Assembly (NCBI GenBank): GCA_035546355.1
Contig: DATKEH010000185.1
Location: forward strand, 1-5,355
Length of the DNA: 5,355 bases
Source: DATKEH01 sp035546355
GTDB lineage: Bacteria; Acidobacteriota; Thermoanaerobaculia; Multivoradales; JAIOJS01
Reading direction: 5' to 3'
The translations under genes were made by a program, and so were the position numbers. Below are positions 1 to 5,355 of this stretch, in pieces (positions within the stretch are counted from its first letter, which is position 1; the number at the start of each line of letters is the position of its first letter). The notes beneath the pieces are model-generated. The model ran no database searches and was not told the DNA's origin. It worked only from the letters and a program-made list of their open reading frames with translations.

Positions 1-2
1 CC

Positions 3-22
3 CGGCTGCTACACTGCAGCCG
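3..22 (+). promoter_or_regulatory. Candidate extended -10 element inside a perfect inverted repeat, upstream of the HEAT-repeat gene
   Basis: A perfect 7-base inverted repeat (CGGCTGC at 3-9, GCAGCCG at 16-22) encloses the six bases TACACT (10-15). Together with the TG at 7-8 this reads TG-n-TACACT, a reasonable extended -10 element. A transcript starting about 7 bases downstream would begin close to the GTG start codon at 28. This fits the absence of any Shine-Dalgarno sequence before that start, so the mRNA may be leaderless or nearly so. The inverted repeat could be an operator for a dimeric repressor, the hairpin of an upstream terminator (no T-tract follows), or chance in GC-rich DNA. 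Any -35 element would lie outside the window. Confidence 0.35.
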
Positions 23-27
23 AGCCT

Positions 28-2235
28 GTGACAGACGAGCTCTCGCTCACCGTCGCCTCCTTCGCGCGGGAGCTGGCCCTGGGGTGGAAGAAGCTGCTGC
101 TCTACGGGCCGGGCCACCCGGCGCGGGCGGACGTCGCGGCCCGCCTGCAGGCGCTGCTGCTGGGACTCGTGGCGCCCACCGGCTCGCTCGCCTTCGGCGT
201 AGGGAAGGGGGCCCTCCTCGACACCAGCGAGCGGGTGGAGGGACCCGCGATCGGCCGCTTCGCCGACGCCCTGTACGAGCGCAACGTTGCGGTGTTGCGC
301 TTCACCGAGGGCGTCGAGGTGGCCGAGGTGGAGACCTTCCTCGGGCTGCTGCCGCGGGGCCGGAGCCAGGACGACGAGGAGCCGCTGTGGGAGCGGCTGC
401 AGCGGCACGGCGTCCTCCACATCCAACTCGAGCCGGTCGACTTCTCCGCCGTGGTGGTGAGCGACGAGCTGCCGCAGGCAGGCGACGGCGGCGAGCCCGG
501 CAGCAGCGTCTACGAGGCCATAGTGCAGCGCCTGCTCGCCGACGAGCGCTTCGCGCCGGGCGTCGGCGCGGGCGCCAGCGCGACGGCCCGGTCTCTCGCC
601 GAGCTGGTGCAGGTGATCCGCCGCGTCCTCGAGCGACACGGCATCGAACCCGGCGCCGCGGCGCCCCCCGAGCCGGGCAGCTCGGCGGCCGAGACGCTGG
701 CCGCCCTGACCCGGATGGTCGGCGGCACGGCCGCGGCGACGCTGCGCGAGCCGGCGACGCCGGCGGCGCGCCCCGCCATGGCCCACTACCTCGCCGACCT
801 TCTCGGCGCCCTCCCCGAGGGCTTGCGCGACGGCGTGCTCGACGCCGCCCTGCGCGAGCTGGTGGAGGACGGCGACGACGCCGCGGCGGCGGCGGTTCGC
901 GACCTCGCCGGATCGCTGTCGGCCGCCCAGCTGGTGACCTCGCTGCGCCGCCTGCGCGCCGAGCAGGTGGCGTTCACCCCCCGCGTGATCGGAGTCATCG
1001 AGGATCTCACCCTGCAGGCCGTGCCGACGCTCACCACCCGCCAGCCCCTCGACGATGCGGACGCCTTCACCGCCGGCCTGCGGGCGGTGCTCGCCGAGGA
1101 CGGCTTCGACCGGCTGCGGCCGGGGCAGCAGGGGACCGACCGCATCGCCCTGGAGCTGCGCCGCCGCCCGCCGGCCCCTCACCCCCCCGAGGAGCTGATG
1201 GCGCGGCTGGACTCCCTCGACGAGGGGCGGGTCGTGGTGCAGCTGGGGCAGACCCTGCTCGACCTGGTGCAACGCGACATCTTCGACGCCGGCCAGTCGT
1301 CCGCCATCGTCACCCGCCTGGGCGAGGTGCTCCAGGCCCTGCTGGCCGGCGGCCGGCTGTCGACCGCCGTGCGCATGCTCCAGGCACTGCACACCGTCGC
1401 CGAGGGGGGCGGGGAGAGCCGGGCCGTCGAGCAGCTCGCCCGCGAGGCCCTGCGGAGCATGGTCGGCCCCGGGACCACCGCGGCCCTGGTCGAGGCGTTG
1501 GCGGAGCTGCCCGACGCTCCCCTGCCGCTGGTGCAGCAGCTCATCGAGCTGCTCGGCGACGGGCTGATCCGCGAGCTGCTCCTGGCGCTGTGCGAGGAGA
1601 CCGATCTGGGCCGCCGGCGCCACACTTTCGATCTGCTGGCGTCCCTGGGGCCGGCGCTGGCCCCGCACGCCACCGAGCTGCTCGACGATGAGCGCTGGTA
1701 CGTCACCCGCAACATGCTCGCGTTGCTGCGCGCCTGCGGCTTGCCGCTGCCGCGTGCGACCCTGCGCCGGGGCCTGGAGCACGCGGACCCGCGGGTGCGC
1801 CTCGAGGCCGTCAAGTGCCTGGGGGCCGTCGACGGGCCGATCCCGCCGCCGCTGCTGCAGAGCATCCTCCTGGGGGACGACGACAAGGTGGCGGAGGCCA
1901 CGGTCGCCGCCATCGCCAGCCATCACGTCGAGGAAGGGATCGACCCGCTCCTCGAGCTGCTCCGCGGCGCCGATCCCCTGGGGCGCCACCGCCGGCGGCG
2001 GCTCAAGGCGCTGGCGGCGCTGGGCCAGTTGGGCCAGCCGCGAGCGCTGCCCGAGCTGGCGCACTTCTTCCGCGGCTGGTTCGCGGTGATCAACCCCGAC
2101 GAGCGACGGGCGGCCTTCACCGCCCTCGCCGGCTACCCACCGGCGGCCCGCCGGTCCTGGCTGCGCAAGGGCCTGCGGTGCCCGGACGCGGAAGTGCGGC
2201 AGATCTGCCGCCGGCTGGAGCGGCAGGAGGCATAG
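28..2235 (+). CDS. HEAT-repeat protein with an N-terminal Y-x3-HP domain shared with the next gene
   Basis: The 735-residue product has no signal peptide or membrane segment and is probably cytoplasmic. Residues about 1-140 form a mixed domain with a YGPGHP motif (26-31), a predicted beta region and a second helical half (FADALYERNV, 78-87). The same layout occurs at the start of the downstream protein. Residues about 145-250 look partly disordered (Ala, Pro, Gly and Ser rich). From about 250 onward the chain is alpha-helical repeats. The last third holds recognisable HEAT units, including DDERWYVTRN (553-562), a motif I recall from bacterial HEAT-repeat proteins, then ADPRVRLEAV (586-595) and DDDKVAEATV (617-626). 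HEAT arrays usually bind proteins, and no catalytic motif is visible. The GTG at 28 is the first start in frame. The gene ends 3 bases before the HD-GYP-like gene, so the two are probably co-translated and may work together. The partner and signal are unknown. Confidence 0.85.
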   Translation: MTDELSLTVASFARELALGWKKLLLYGPGHPARADVAARLQALLLGLVAPTGSLAFGVGKGALLDTSERVEGPAIGRFADALYERNVAVLRFTEGVEVAEVETFLGLLPRGRSQDDEEPLWERLQRHGVLHIQLEPVDFSAVVVSDELPQAGDGGEPGSSVYEAIVQRLLADERFAPGVGAGASATARSLAELVQVIRRVLERHGIEPGAAAPPEPGSSAAETLAALTRMVGGTAAATLREPATPAARPAMAHYLADLLGALPEGLRDGVLDAALRELVEDGDDAAAAAVRDLAGSLSAAQLVTSLRRLRAEQVAFTPRVIGVIEDLTLQAVPTLTTRQPLDDADAFTAGLRAVLAEDGFDRLRPGQQGTDRIALELRRRPPAPHPPEELMARLDSLDEGRVVVQLGQTLLDLVQRDIFDAGQSSAIVTRLGEVLQALLAGGRLSTAVRMLQALHTVAEGGGESRAVEQLAREALRSMVGPGTTAALVEALAELPDAPLPLVQQLIELLGDGLIRELLLALCEETDLGRRRHTFDLLASLGPALAPHATELLDDERWYVTRNMLALLRACGLPLPRATLRRGLEHADPRVRLEAVKCLGAVDGPIPPPLLQSILLGDDDKVAEATVAAIASHHVEEGIDPLLELLRGADPLGRHRRRRLKALAALGQLGQPRALPELAHFFRGWFAVINPDERRAAFTALAGYPPAARRSWLRKGLRCPDAEVRQICRRLERQEA
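2225..2230 (+). promoter_or_regulatory. Shine-Dalgarno sequence for the HD-GYP-like gene
   Basis: AGGAGG lies inside the last codons of the HEAT-repeat gene, 8 bases before the GTG at 2239. It fixes that GTG as the start and places initiation where ribosomes finishing the upstream gene terminate (TAG at 2233-2235), so translational coupling is likely. Confidence 0.8.
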
Positions 2236-2238
2236 GCA

Positions 2239-3348
2239 GTGATCGCCGGCCTCAGCGAGACCTTGACCCTGCTCACCGGCCTGTCGCGCGCCGTGGCCAC
2301 CCGCGCGATGTATCCCGGAGACCATCCGTCCGTCCGCACCACCGTCGACGGCATGATCCAGGGCCTCGAGGCCTGCCTCGCCCGCCGCGGCGACGACGCC
2401 GTCACCTTCCTCGTCATCGACGGCGACGTGGTCCTCGACGAGCAGCGACTCGCCAGCAAGAGCATGTACCTGCGCCCCTTCGCGCGCACCATGGAGCGGC
2501 TGGGGATCCAACGGCTGACCCTGGCGCATGGGCTCGACGCCGCCGAGGCGCAGGGGTTGGTGGATGCGCTCGCCGGCATCTCGCCGGTGGCGGGGAGCGA
2601 TCACGTGACCGTAGGCGTGGTGGCGCTGGGTGACGGCGCCGGCGCGGGCGCCGGCGCCGCCAGGGCGGCCCTCGACGAGGCGGATCTCGACCGCGGCGCC
2701 CAGGCCTTCCGGGGGCTGCGTGGGCCCGGCGCCGCCATCGAGCACCTCGACCACCTGGTCTGGCGGGTGGTCGAGGCCGTAGCCGGCTCCAGCCGCTCGC
2801 TGCTGCTGCTGGCGCCGGCCCAGGAGCTCGAGCCACGTCTCTTTCTCCACTCGGTCAACGTGGCGGCGCTGGCGGTGGCGCTGGGCCGCAGCCTCGGCAT
2901 CGCCGGCCCGGCCCTGCACGCCATCGGCCTCGGGGCGCTGCTGCACGACGTCGGCAAGCTCGAGCTCCCCGAGGAGCTGTGGTCGGAGGAGGAGCATCTC
3001 GACGACGAGCGGGGGCACCGGGCGCAGCTGCATCCCGAGCTCGGCGCGGCCCTGCTCGCCGGCATCGTGGAGGTACCCCCGCTGGCGGTGCTGGTGGCCT
3101 ACGAGCACCACCTGCGGTGGGACGGCAAGCCGAGCTACCCGCGCTGCACGCGGCTGCCCGGCCTGGCCAGCCAGATCACCGCCGTCGCCGACACCTGGGA
3201 CGTGCTGGCGGGCCTGTCCGGCGACCTGGTGGCGGCGCGGCCGCAGGCGCTCGACGTGTGGCGCCGCCGCGCCGGCACGGTACTCGACCCCTTCCTGGTC
3301 GGTTCGTTCCTGCAGCTGATGGCCGAGGGAGGCGCCAGCCCCTCGTGA
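2239..3348 (+). CDS. Divergent HD-GYP-domain protein with an N-terminal Y-x3-HP domain
   Basis: The 369-residue product has two parts. Residues about 1-130 carry the YPGDHP motif (25-30) and resemble the N-terminus of the upstream HEAT protein. A Gly-Ala linker (133-140) leads to an HD-GYP-like domain at about 165-365. Visible HD residues are H204 (LHSVNV), H236-D237 in HDVGK (236-240), H265 (LHPELG), H290-H291 in EHHLRWDG and D318 in AVADTWD, matching most metal ligands of the family. Canonical members hydrolyse c-di-GMP and read HHE-x2-DG-x-GYP. Here the Glu is Leu, and the signature is DGKPSYP, with one extra residue and Ser for Gly. The glutamate that some members use for a third metal, four residues before the first His, is absent (Arg200). 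The protein may be a phosphodiesterase of altered specificity or a signalling adaptor. The GTG start has an excellent Shine-Dalgarno sequence. No membrane segment is evident, so it is probably cytosolic. Confidence 0.85.
   Translation: MIAGLSETLTLLTGLSRAVATRAMYPGDHPSVRTTVDGMIQGLEACLARRGDDAVTFLVIDGDVVLDEQRLASKSMYLRPFARTMERLGIQRLTLAHGLDAAEAQGLVDALAGISPVAGSDHVTVGVVALGDGAGAGAGAARAALDEADLDRGAQAFRGLRGPGAAIEHLDHLVWRVVEAVAGSSRSLLLLAPAQELEPRLFLHSVNVAALAVALGRSLGIAGPALHAIGLGALLHDVGKLELPEELWSEEEHLDDERGHRAQLHPELGAALLAGIVEVPPLAVLVAYEHHLRWDGKPSYPRCTRLPGLASQITAVADTWDVLAGLSGDLVAARPQALDVWRRRAGTVLDPFLVGSFLQLMAEGGASPS
2635..2658 (+). repeat. Four tandem GGCGCC-type hexamers coding for a (Gly-Ala)4 linker
   Basis: Four consecutive hexamers, three GGCGCC and one GGCGCG (the second), encode GAGAGAGA at residues 133-140 of the HD-GYP-like protein, between its two domains. 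GGCGCC is self-complementary, so the tract can fold and is prone to slippage. Gain or loss of a unit keeps the frame and would only change linker length. Confidence 0.8.
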
Positions 3349-3371
3349 GGGGTGCCGCGGCATCCTGCGGC
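3339..3371 (+). terminator. Two adjacent GC hairpins after the HD-GYP-like gene, possible weak terminator
   Basis: The first inverted repeat is CCCCTC (3339-3344) with GAGGGG (3347-3352), spanning the stop codon. It would realistically form a 5-base stem with a CGTG loop. Right after it, GCCGCGG (3354-3360) and CTGCGGC (3365-3371) form a 7-base stem with one G-U pair and a CATC loop. No T-tract follows either, so intrinsic termination is uncertain. They could instead protect the upstream mRNA 3' end, or be chance in GC-rich DNA. Confidence 0.3.
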
Positions 3372-3400
3372 GGAACATCTCCGGCCAGCCGGCGTAGGAT
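3372..3400 (+). promoter_or_regulatory. Candidate promoter for the PspC-amidohydrolase operon
   Basis: Two overlapping readings are possible. A housekeeping-type -10, TAGGAT (3395-3400), has a poor -35 match (GGAACA, 3372-3377) 17 bases upstream. Alternatively GGAAC (3372-3376) followed 16 bases later by CGT (3393-3395) resembles promoters read by ECF sigma factors. Both are short motifs, and the evidence is mainly their position in the only intergenic gap before the pspC-type gene. Confidence 0.3.
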
Positions 3401-3406
3401 CGGGGC

Positions 3407-3413
3407 AGGAGGT
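3407..3413 (+). promoter_or_regulatory. Strong Shine-Dalgarno sequence that sets the PspC-domain protein start
   Basis: AGGAGGT lies 6 bases before the ATG at 3420. The reading frame stays open a long way upstream, through the end of the HD-GYP-like gene, so this site is what identifies the true start. The protein then begins exactly at the usual PspC-domain N-terminus. Confidence 0.85.
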
Positions 3414-3419
3414 ACGACC

Positions 3420-3605
3420 ATGCCGCTACATCGTTCCCGCCGCCACCGCATCCTCGCCGGAGTCTGCGGCGGCTTCGCCGACTGGCTCGGCTGGAGCCCG
3501 ACGCTGGTGCGGGTGCTGTGGGTGATCCTCACCCCGACCACCTTCTTCGCCGGCTTCATCCTCTACATCGTGCTGTGGATCTTCATGCCCGAGGCCGAGG
3601 CGTGA
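3420..3605 (+). CDS. Small PspC-domain membrane protein
   Basis: The product is 61 residues, essentially one PspC domain and nothing else. It has a basic N-terminus (HRSRRHR, 4-10), the family's GVCGG motif (14-18), an amphipathic stretch with W22 and W25, then a long hydrophobic segment at about 30-56 ending in the typical LWIFMPE (52-58). In enterobacteria PspC is an inner-membrane partner in the phage-shock envelope stress response. Stand-alone PspC-domain proteins of this size are widespread, and their role is mostly unproven. No pspA, pspB or pspF-like gene is in the window, so the name pspC is not assigned. It starts at an ATG with a strong Shine-Dalgarno sequence, and its TGA overlaps the GTG of the amidohydrolase gene by 4 bases (GTGA), implying coupled translation. 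Membrane location is a confident inference; a stress role is not. Confidence 0.9.
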   Translation: MPLHRSRRHRILAGVCGGFADWLGWSPTLVRVLWVILTPTTFFAGFILYIVLWIFMPEAEA

Positions 3606-4936
3606 CGACGACACCCGCCGGCCTCGCCGGAGCCGTGGCCCTGGCCGTCGCCCTGGCCGGCAGCGCCGCGCCGGCGGCCGCCGAGGTCAAGGCGCTGGTC
3701 GGCGGGCGGCTGATCGACGGCTACGGCGGGCCGCCGGTCGAGGACAGCGTGGTGCTGCTCGACGGCGACCGCATCACCGCCGTGGGGCGGGTCGGCGAGC
3801 TGGCGGTGCCGGAGGGGGCGGAGGTGATCTCCACCGAGGGGATGAGCGTGCTGCCCGGGCTGTGGGACATGCACGTCCACCTGATGATCGTCGGCCACTC
3901 CGACTACGAGCACTGGGACCGCACCTACCCGCCGCTGTTCCGCGAGGTGATCATGCCGGCGGCGGCCCGCCAGCTGCTGCTCGCTGGCGTCACCAGCGCC
4001 CGCGACCTCGGCTCGACGCTCGACGACATCCTGGCGGTGCGCGAGCGGATCGCCAGCGGCGAGATCCCCGGCCCCACCCTCTACGTCTCCGGCCCCTTCC
4101 TCCAGCACCAGCCCTACCCGGGGACCGAGGCCTTCCGCTGGGGCGTCTCGGGGGCCGCCGACGCGCGCGCCAAGGTGCGGCGGCTGGCCGAGGCGGGAGT
4201 GGACGTCATCAAGCTGATCGACCAGGACCAGATGACCATGGAGGAGGTGCGGGCGGTGGTCGAGGAGGCGCACCGCCACGACCTGATGGTGGTGGCCCAC
4301 GCCCACCGGCCGGAGGAGATCCGTCGCGGCATCGCCGCCGGGGTCGACAACTTCGAGCACACCGGCCTCGGCACCATGCCGGAGTACCCCGCCGACGTCT
4401 ACGCGCTGATCGAGGGGCGCGCCAACACGCTGTGGTGGACGCCGACCATCGCCCCGCTGCTGCTCTACGAATACACCCGCGACAACCCCGAGCGCCTCGA
4501 CGACCCGCGCTGGAAGGAGGGGCTGCCGGCCGAGGTGGTGGCCGACGTCGAGCGCTCGCTCGCGCACTGGGACCGCCTCGACTACTACCAGCTGATCCCG
4601 CGGCGGTCGCCGACCGTGCCGCGCAAGTTCCAGCAGCTGCGCCGGGCCGGTGTCGGGCTGCTGATCGGCACCGACAGCGGCGTGCCCGGCGTCTTCCACA
4701 CCGACTCGACCTGGCGCGAGATCGACACCTGGGTGCGCCTCGGGGTGCCGGTGATGGAGGCGCTGCAGGCCGCCACCTACTGGCCGGCGGTGGCGATGGG
4801 GGTGCAGGAGCAGGTGGGCACCATCACTCCCGGCAAGCGCGCCGACTTGATCGCCGTGCGCGGCGACGTGCTGACCTACCCCAACCTGCTGGCCGACGTC
4901 GACCTGGTGATCAAGGGCGGCGTGCGGTACCGCTGA
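3602..4936 (+). CDS. Exported metal-dependent amidohydrolase (imidazolonepropionase/prolidase-like group)
   Basis: The 444-residue product starts at the GTG overlapping the PspC-protein stop; GAGG at 3591-3594 is its likely Shine-Dalgarno sequence. Residues 1-27 form a signal peptide with hydrophobic core (about 6-20) and cleavage probably after APAAA (23-27), but with no Lys or Arg in its n-region. The mature enzyme is a complete amidohydrolase barrel. It shows the HxH pair in WDMHVHL (H91, H93), the AGVTSARDLGS strand (128-138), K204 in VIKL, H233 and H235 in AHAH, H253 in FEHTG and D358 in GTDSG. K204 fits the carboxylated lysine that bridges two metals in related dipeptidases. The C-terminus (GTITPGKRADLIAV, 406-419) closes the usual beta-sandwich. 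Members I recall cleave X-Pro, other dipeptides or related cyclic amides; the substrate here cannot be read from sequence. Export suggests periplasmic peptide or amide scavenging. Annotated names such as imidazolonepropionase would mislead, since no histidine-degradation genes are nearby. Confidence 0.9.
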   Translation: MTTTPAGLAGAVALAVALAGSAAPAAAEVKALVGGRLIDGYGGPPVEDSVVLLDGDRITAVGRVGELAVPEGAEVISTEGMSVLPGLWDMHVHLMIVGHSDYEHWDRTYPPLFREVIMPAAARQLLLAGVTSARDLGSTLDDILAVRERIASGEIPGPTLYVSGPFLQHQPYPGTEAFRWGVSGAADARAKVRRLAEAGVDVIKLIDQDQMTMEEVRAVVEEAHRHDLMVVAHAHRPEEIRRGIAAGVDNFEHTGLGTMPEYPADVYALIEGRANTLWWTPTIAPLLLYEYTRDNPERLDDPRWKEGLPAEVVADVERSLAHWDRLDYYQLIPRRSPTVPRKFQQLRRAGVGLLIGTDSGVPGVFHTDSTWREIDTWVRLGVPVMEALQAATYWPAVAMGVQEQVGTITPGKRADLIAVRGDVLTYPNLLADVDLVIKGGVRYR

Positions 4937-4938
4937 GC

Positions 4939-5355
4939 GTGCGCGGCCCGGCTGTCACGCCGCGCATCGCGGCGGCCTCGGCGCTCCTCGCGGTGGCGGC
5001 ATCGCTGGGGCCGGCCGCCCGCGGCGTGCCGCTGGTGGGCCACGTGCCGCTGCGCTTCACCCCCGAGGCCGCCGACCACTACTATCACCGTCTTCCGCGA
5101 GCTCACCGGCAAGCCGATCGCCGTGGCCGAGACGGGCTATCAGGCCTTCCCCCTGCAGGAGGTCGACCCCGCGGATCCGGGAGAGTGCGTCACCACGCTG
5201 CCCTCGTCGCTCGTCGACCAGGCGTGGTGGATGCAGCGCCTGCTCGCCGACGGCGCAGCCGCCGACATGCCGTTCGTCGTCTGGTGGAGCGATCACGACC
5301 TGATGCCCGAGCACGCTGCGGTGCCCTGCCACTGCACGGTGCCGGACGACCCGTT
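4939..5355 (+). pseudogene. Broken, exported glycoside-hydrolase-like gene, cut by the window end
   Basis: The gene starts at a GTG 2 bases after the amidohydrolase stop, with no clear Shine-Dalgarno sequence, so translation is probably coupled. Codons 4939-5085 encode a signal peptide (R2 and R9, core IAAASALLAVAASLG, likely cleavage near PAARG) followed by VPLVGHVPLRFTPEAADHYY. From 5087 the protein-like sequence continues one base out of frame for 89 codons. It contains TGKPIAVAETGY, whose Glu (5129-5131) sits where clan-A-type glycoside hydrolases carry a catalytic glutamate on strand beta-7. It also has LVDQAWWMQRLLADGA and a beta-8-like FVVWWSDHDLMP. The original frame stays open to the window edge but turns Arg-rich and unlike a real protein. 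About 20 residues separate the signal peptide from the beta-7 region, so most of a barrel is missing. An out-of-frame internal deletion, or an assembly join, fits best. The substrate and exact family are not determined. Confidence 0.7.

Noticed and set aside
84..1691. Open plus-strand frame of 535 codons inside the HEAT-repeat gene
   Set aside because: The translation is almost entirely Arg, Ala, Gly and Pro, typical of a shifted frame in GC-rich DNA. The HEAT frame has the expected third-position G/C bias and real repeat motifs.
1815..2633. Plus-strand open frame spanning the junction of the first two genes
   Set aside because: Arg/Pro/Ala-rich shadow crossing a well-supported stop, Shine-Dalgarno sequence and start.
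2979..3419. Longer N-terminal extension of the PspC-domain protein
   Set aside because: The extension overlaps the HD-GYP-like gene out of frame and is Arg/Ala/Gly-rich. The ATG at 3420 has a strong Shine-Dalgarno sequence and coincides with the normal domain start.
3518..3601. Earlier start for the amidohydrolase, 28 codons upstream
   Set aside because: It would lie inside the PspC gene and put 28 unrelated residues before the signal peptide. The GTG at 3602 has the typical 4-base overlap arrangement.
3563..4699. Long open frame (378 codons) on the minus strand opposite the amidohydrolase
   Set aside because: Its translation is rich in His, Arg, Gly and Asp-Val repeats with no recognisable motif, and it is the mirror of a strongly supported gene with intact catalytic motifs. 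Stop codons are rare in any frame at this GC content.
5057..5332. Minus-strand open frame (91 codons) at the right end
   Set aside because: It lies opposite the AETGY-containing segment, which has convincing plus-strand protein features. No start signal or motif supports the minus reading.
1..5355. tRNA, rRNA, CRISPR, insertion sequence or attachment site
   Set aside because: No cloverleaf-like segment, regularly spaced repeats, transposase motifs or terminal inverted repeats were seen on either strand. The only non-coding stretch longer than a few bases between genes is 3349-3419.

Overview
The window comes from a very GC-rich bacterial chromosome (by eye around 70 % or more, with strong G/C bias at third codon positions). 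Exported enzymes with signal peptides, an HD-GYP-type signalling protein and a PspC-domain protein fit a Gram-negative-type, free-living bacterium. Acidobacteriota (Thermoanaerobaculia-like) or a deltaproteobacterium-like lineage is my guess. Nothing in the sequence fixes the taxon. There are no RNA genes, mobile elements or CRISPR arrays, and every gene is on the + strand.

Region 1 (1-3348) is a tightly coupled pair. A 735-residue HEAT-repeat protein begins at a GTG a few bases after a -10-like element set in a perfect inverted repeat. Three bases after its stop comes a 369-residue protein with a divergent HD-GYP domain. Both proteins start with what looks like the same roughly 100-residue domain, marked by a Y-x3-HP motif. 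In the first it is fused to alpha-helical repeats, in the second to the HD phosphohydrolase-like domain. The second keeps the HD metal-ligand residues but has lost the GYP signature, so c-di-GMP hydrolysis should not be assumed. The likely picture is a two-protein signalling or scaffold module with a shared input domain.

Region 2 (3349-3419) is a short intergenic gap. It holds two small GC hairpins without a T-tract, a candidate promoter and a very good Shine-Dalgarno sequence.

Region 3 (3420-5355) is a second apparent operon: a 61-residue PspC-domain membrane protein, an exported metal-dependent amidohydrolase overlapping it by 4 bases, and, 2 bases further on, an exported glycoside-hydrolase-like gene that runs off the window. 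That last gene is broken. Its signal peptide and N-terminus are in one frame, and the recognisable C-terminal barrel segment with an AETGY motif is in another, with the switch near 5086. The intervening barrel is missing, so an out-of-frame internal deletion (or an assembly error) explains it better than a single-base slip alone.
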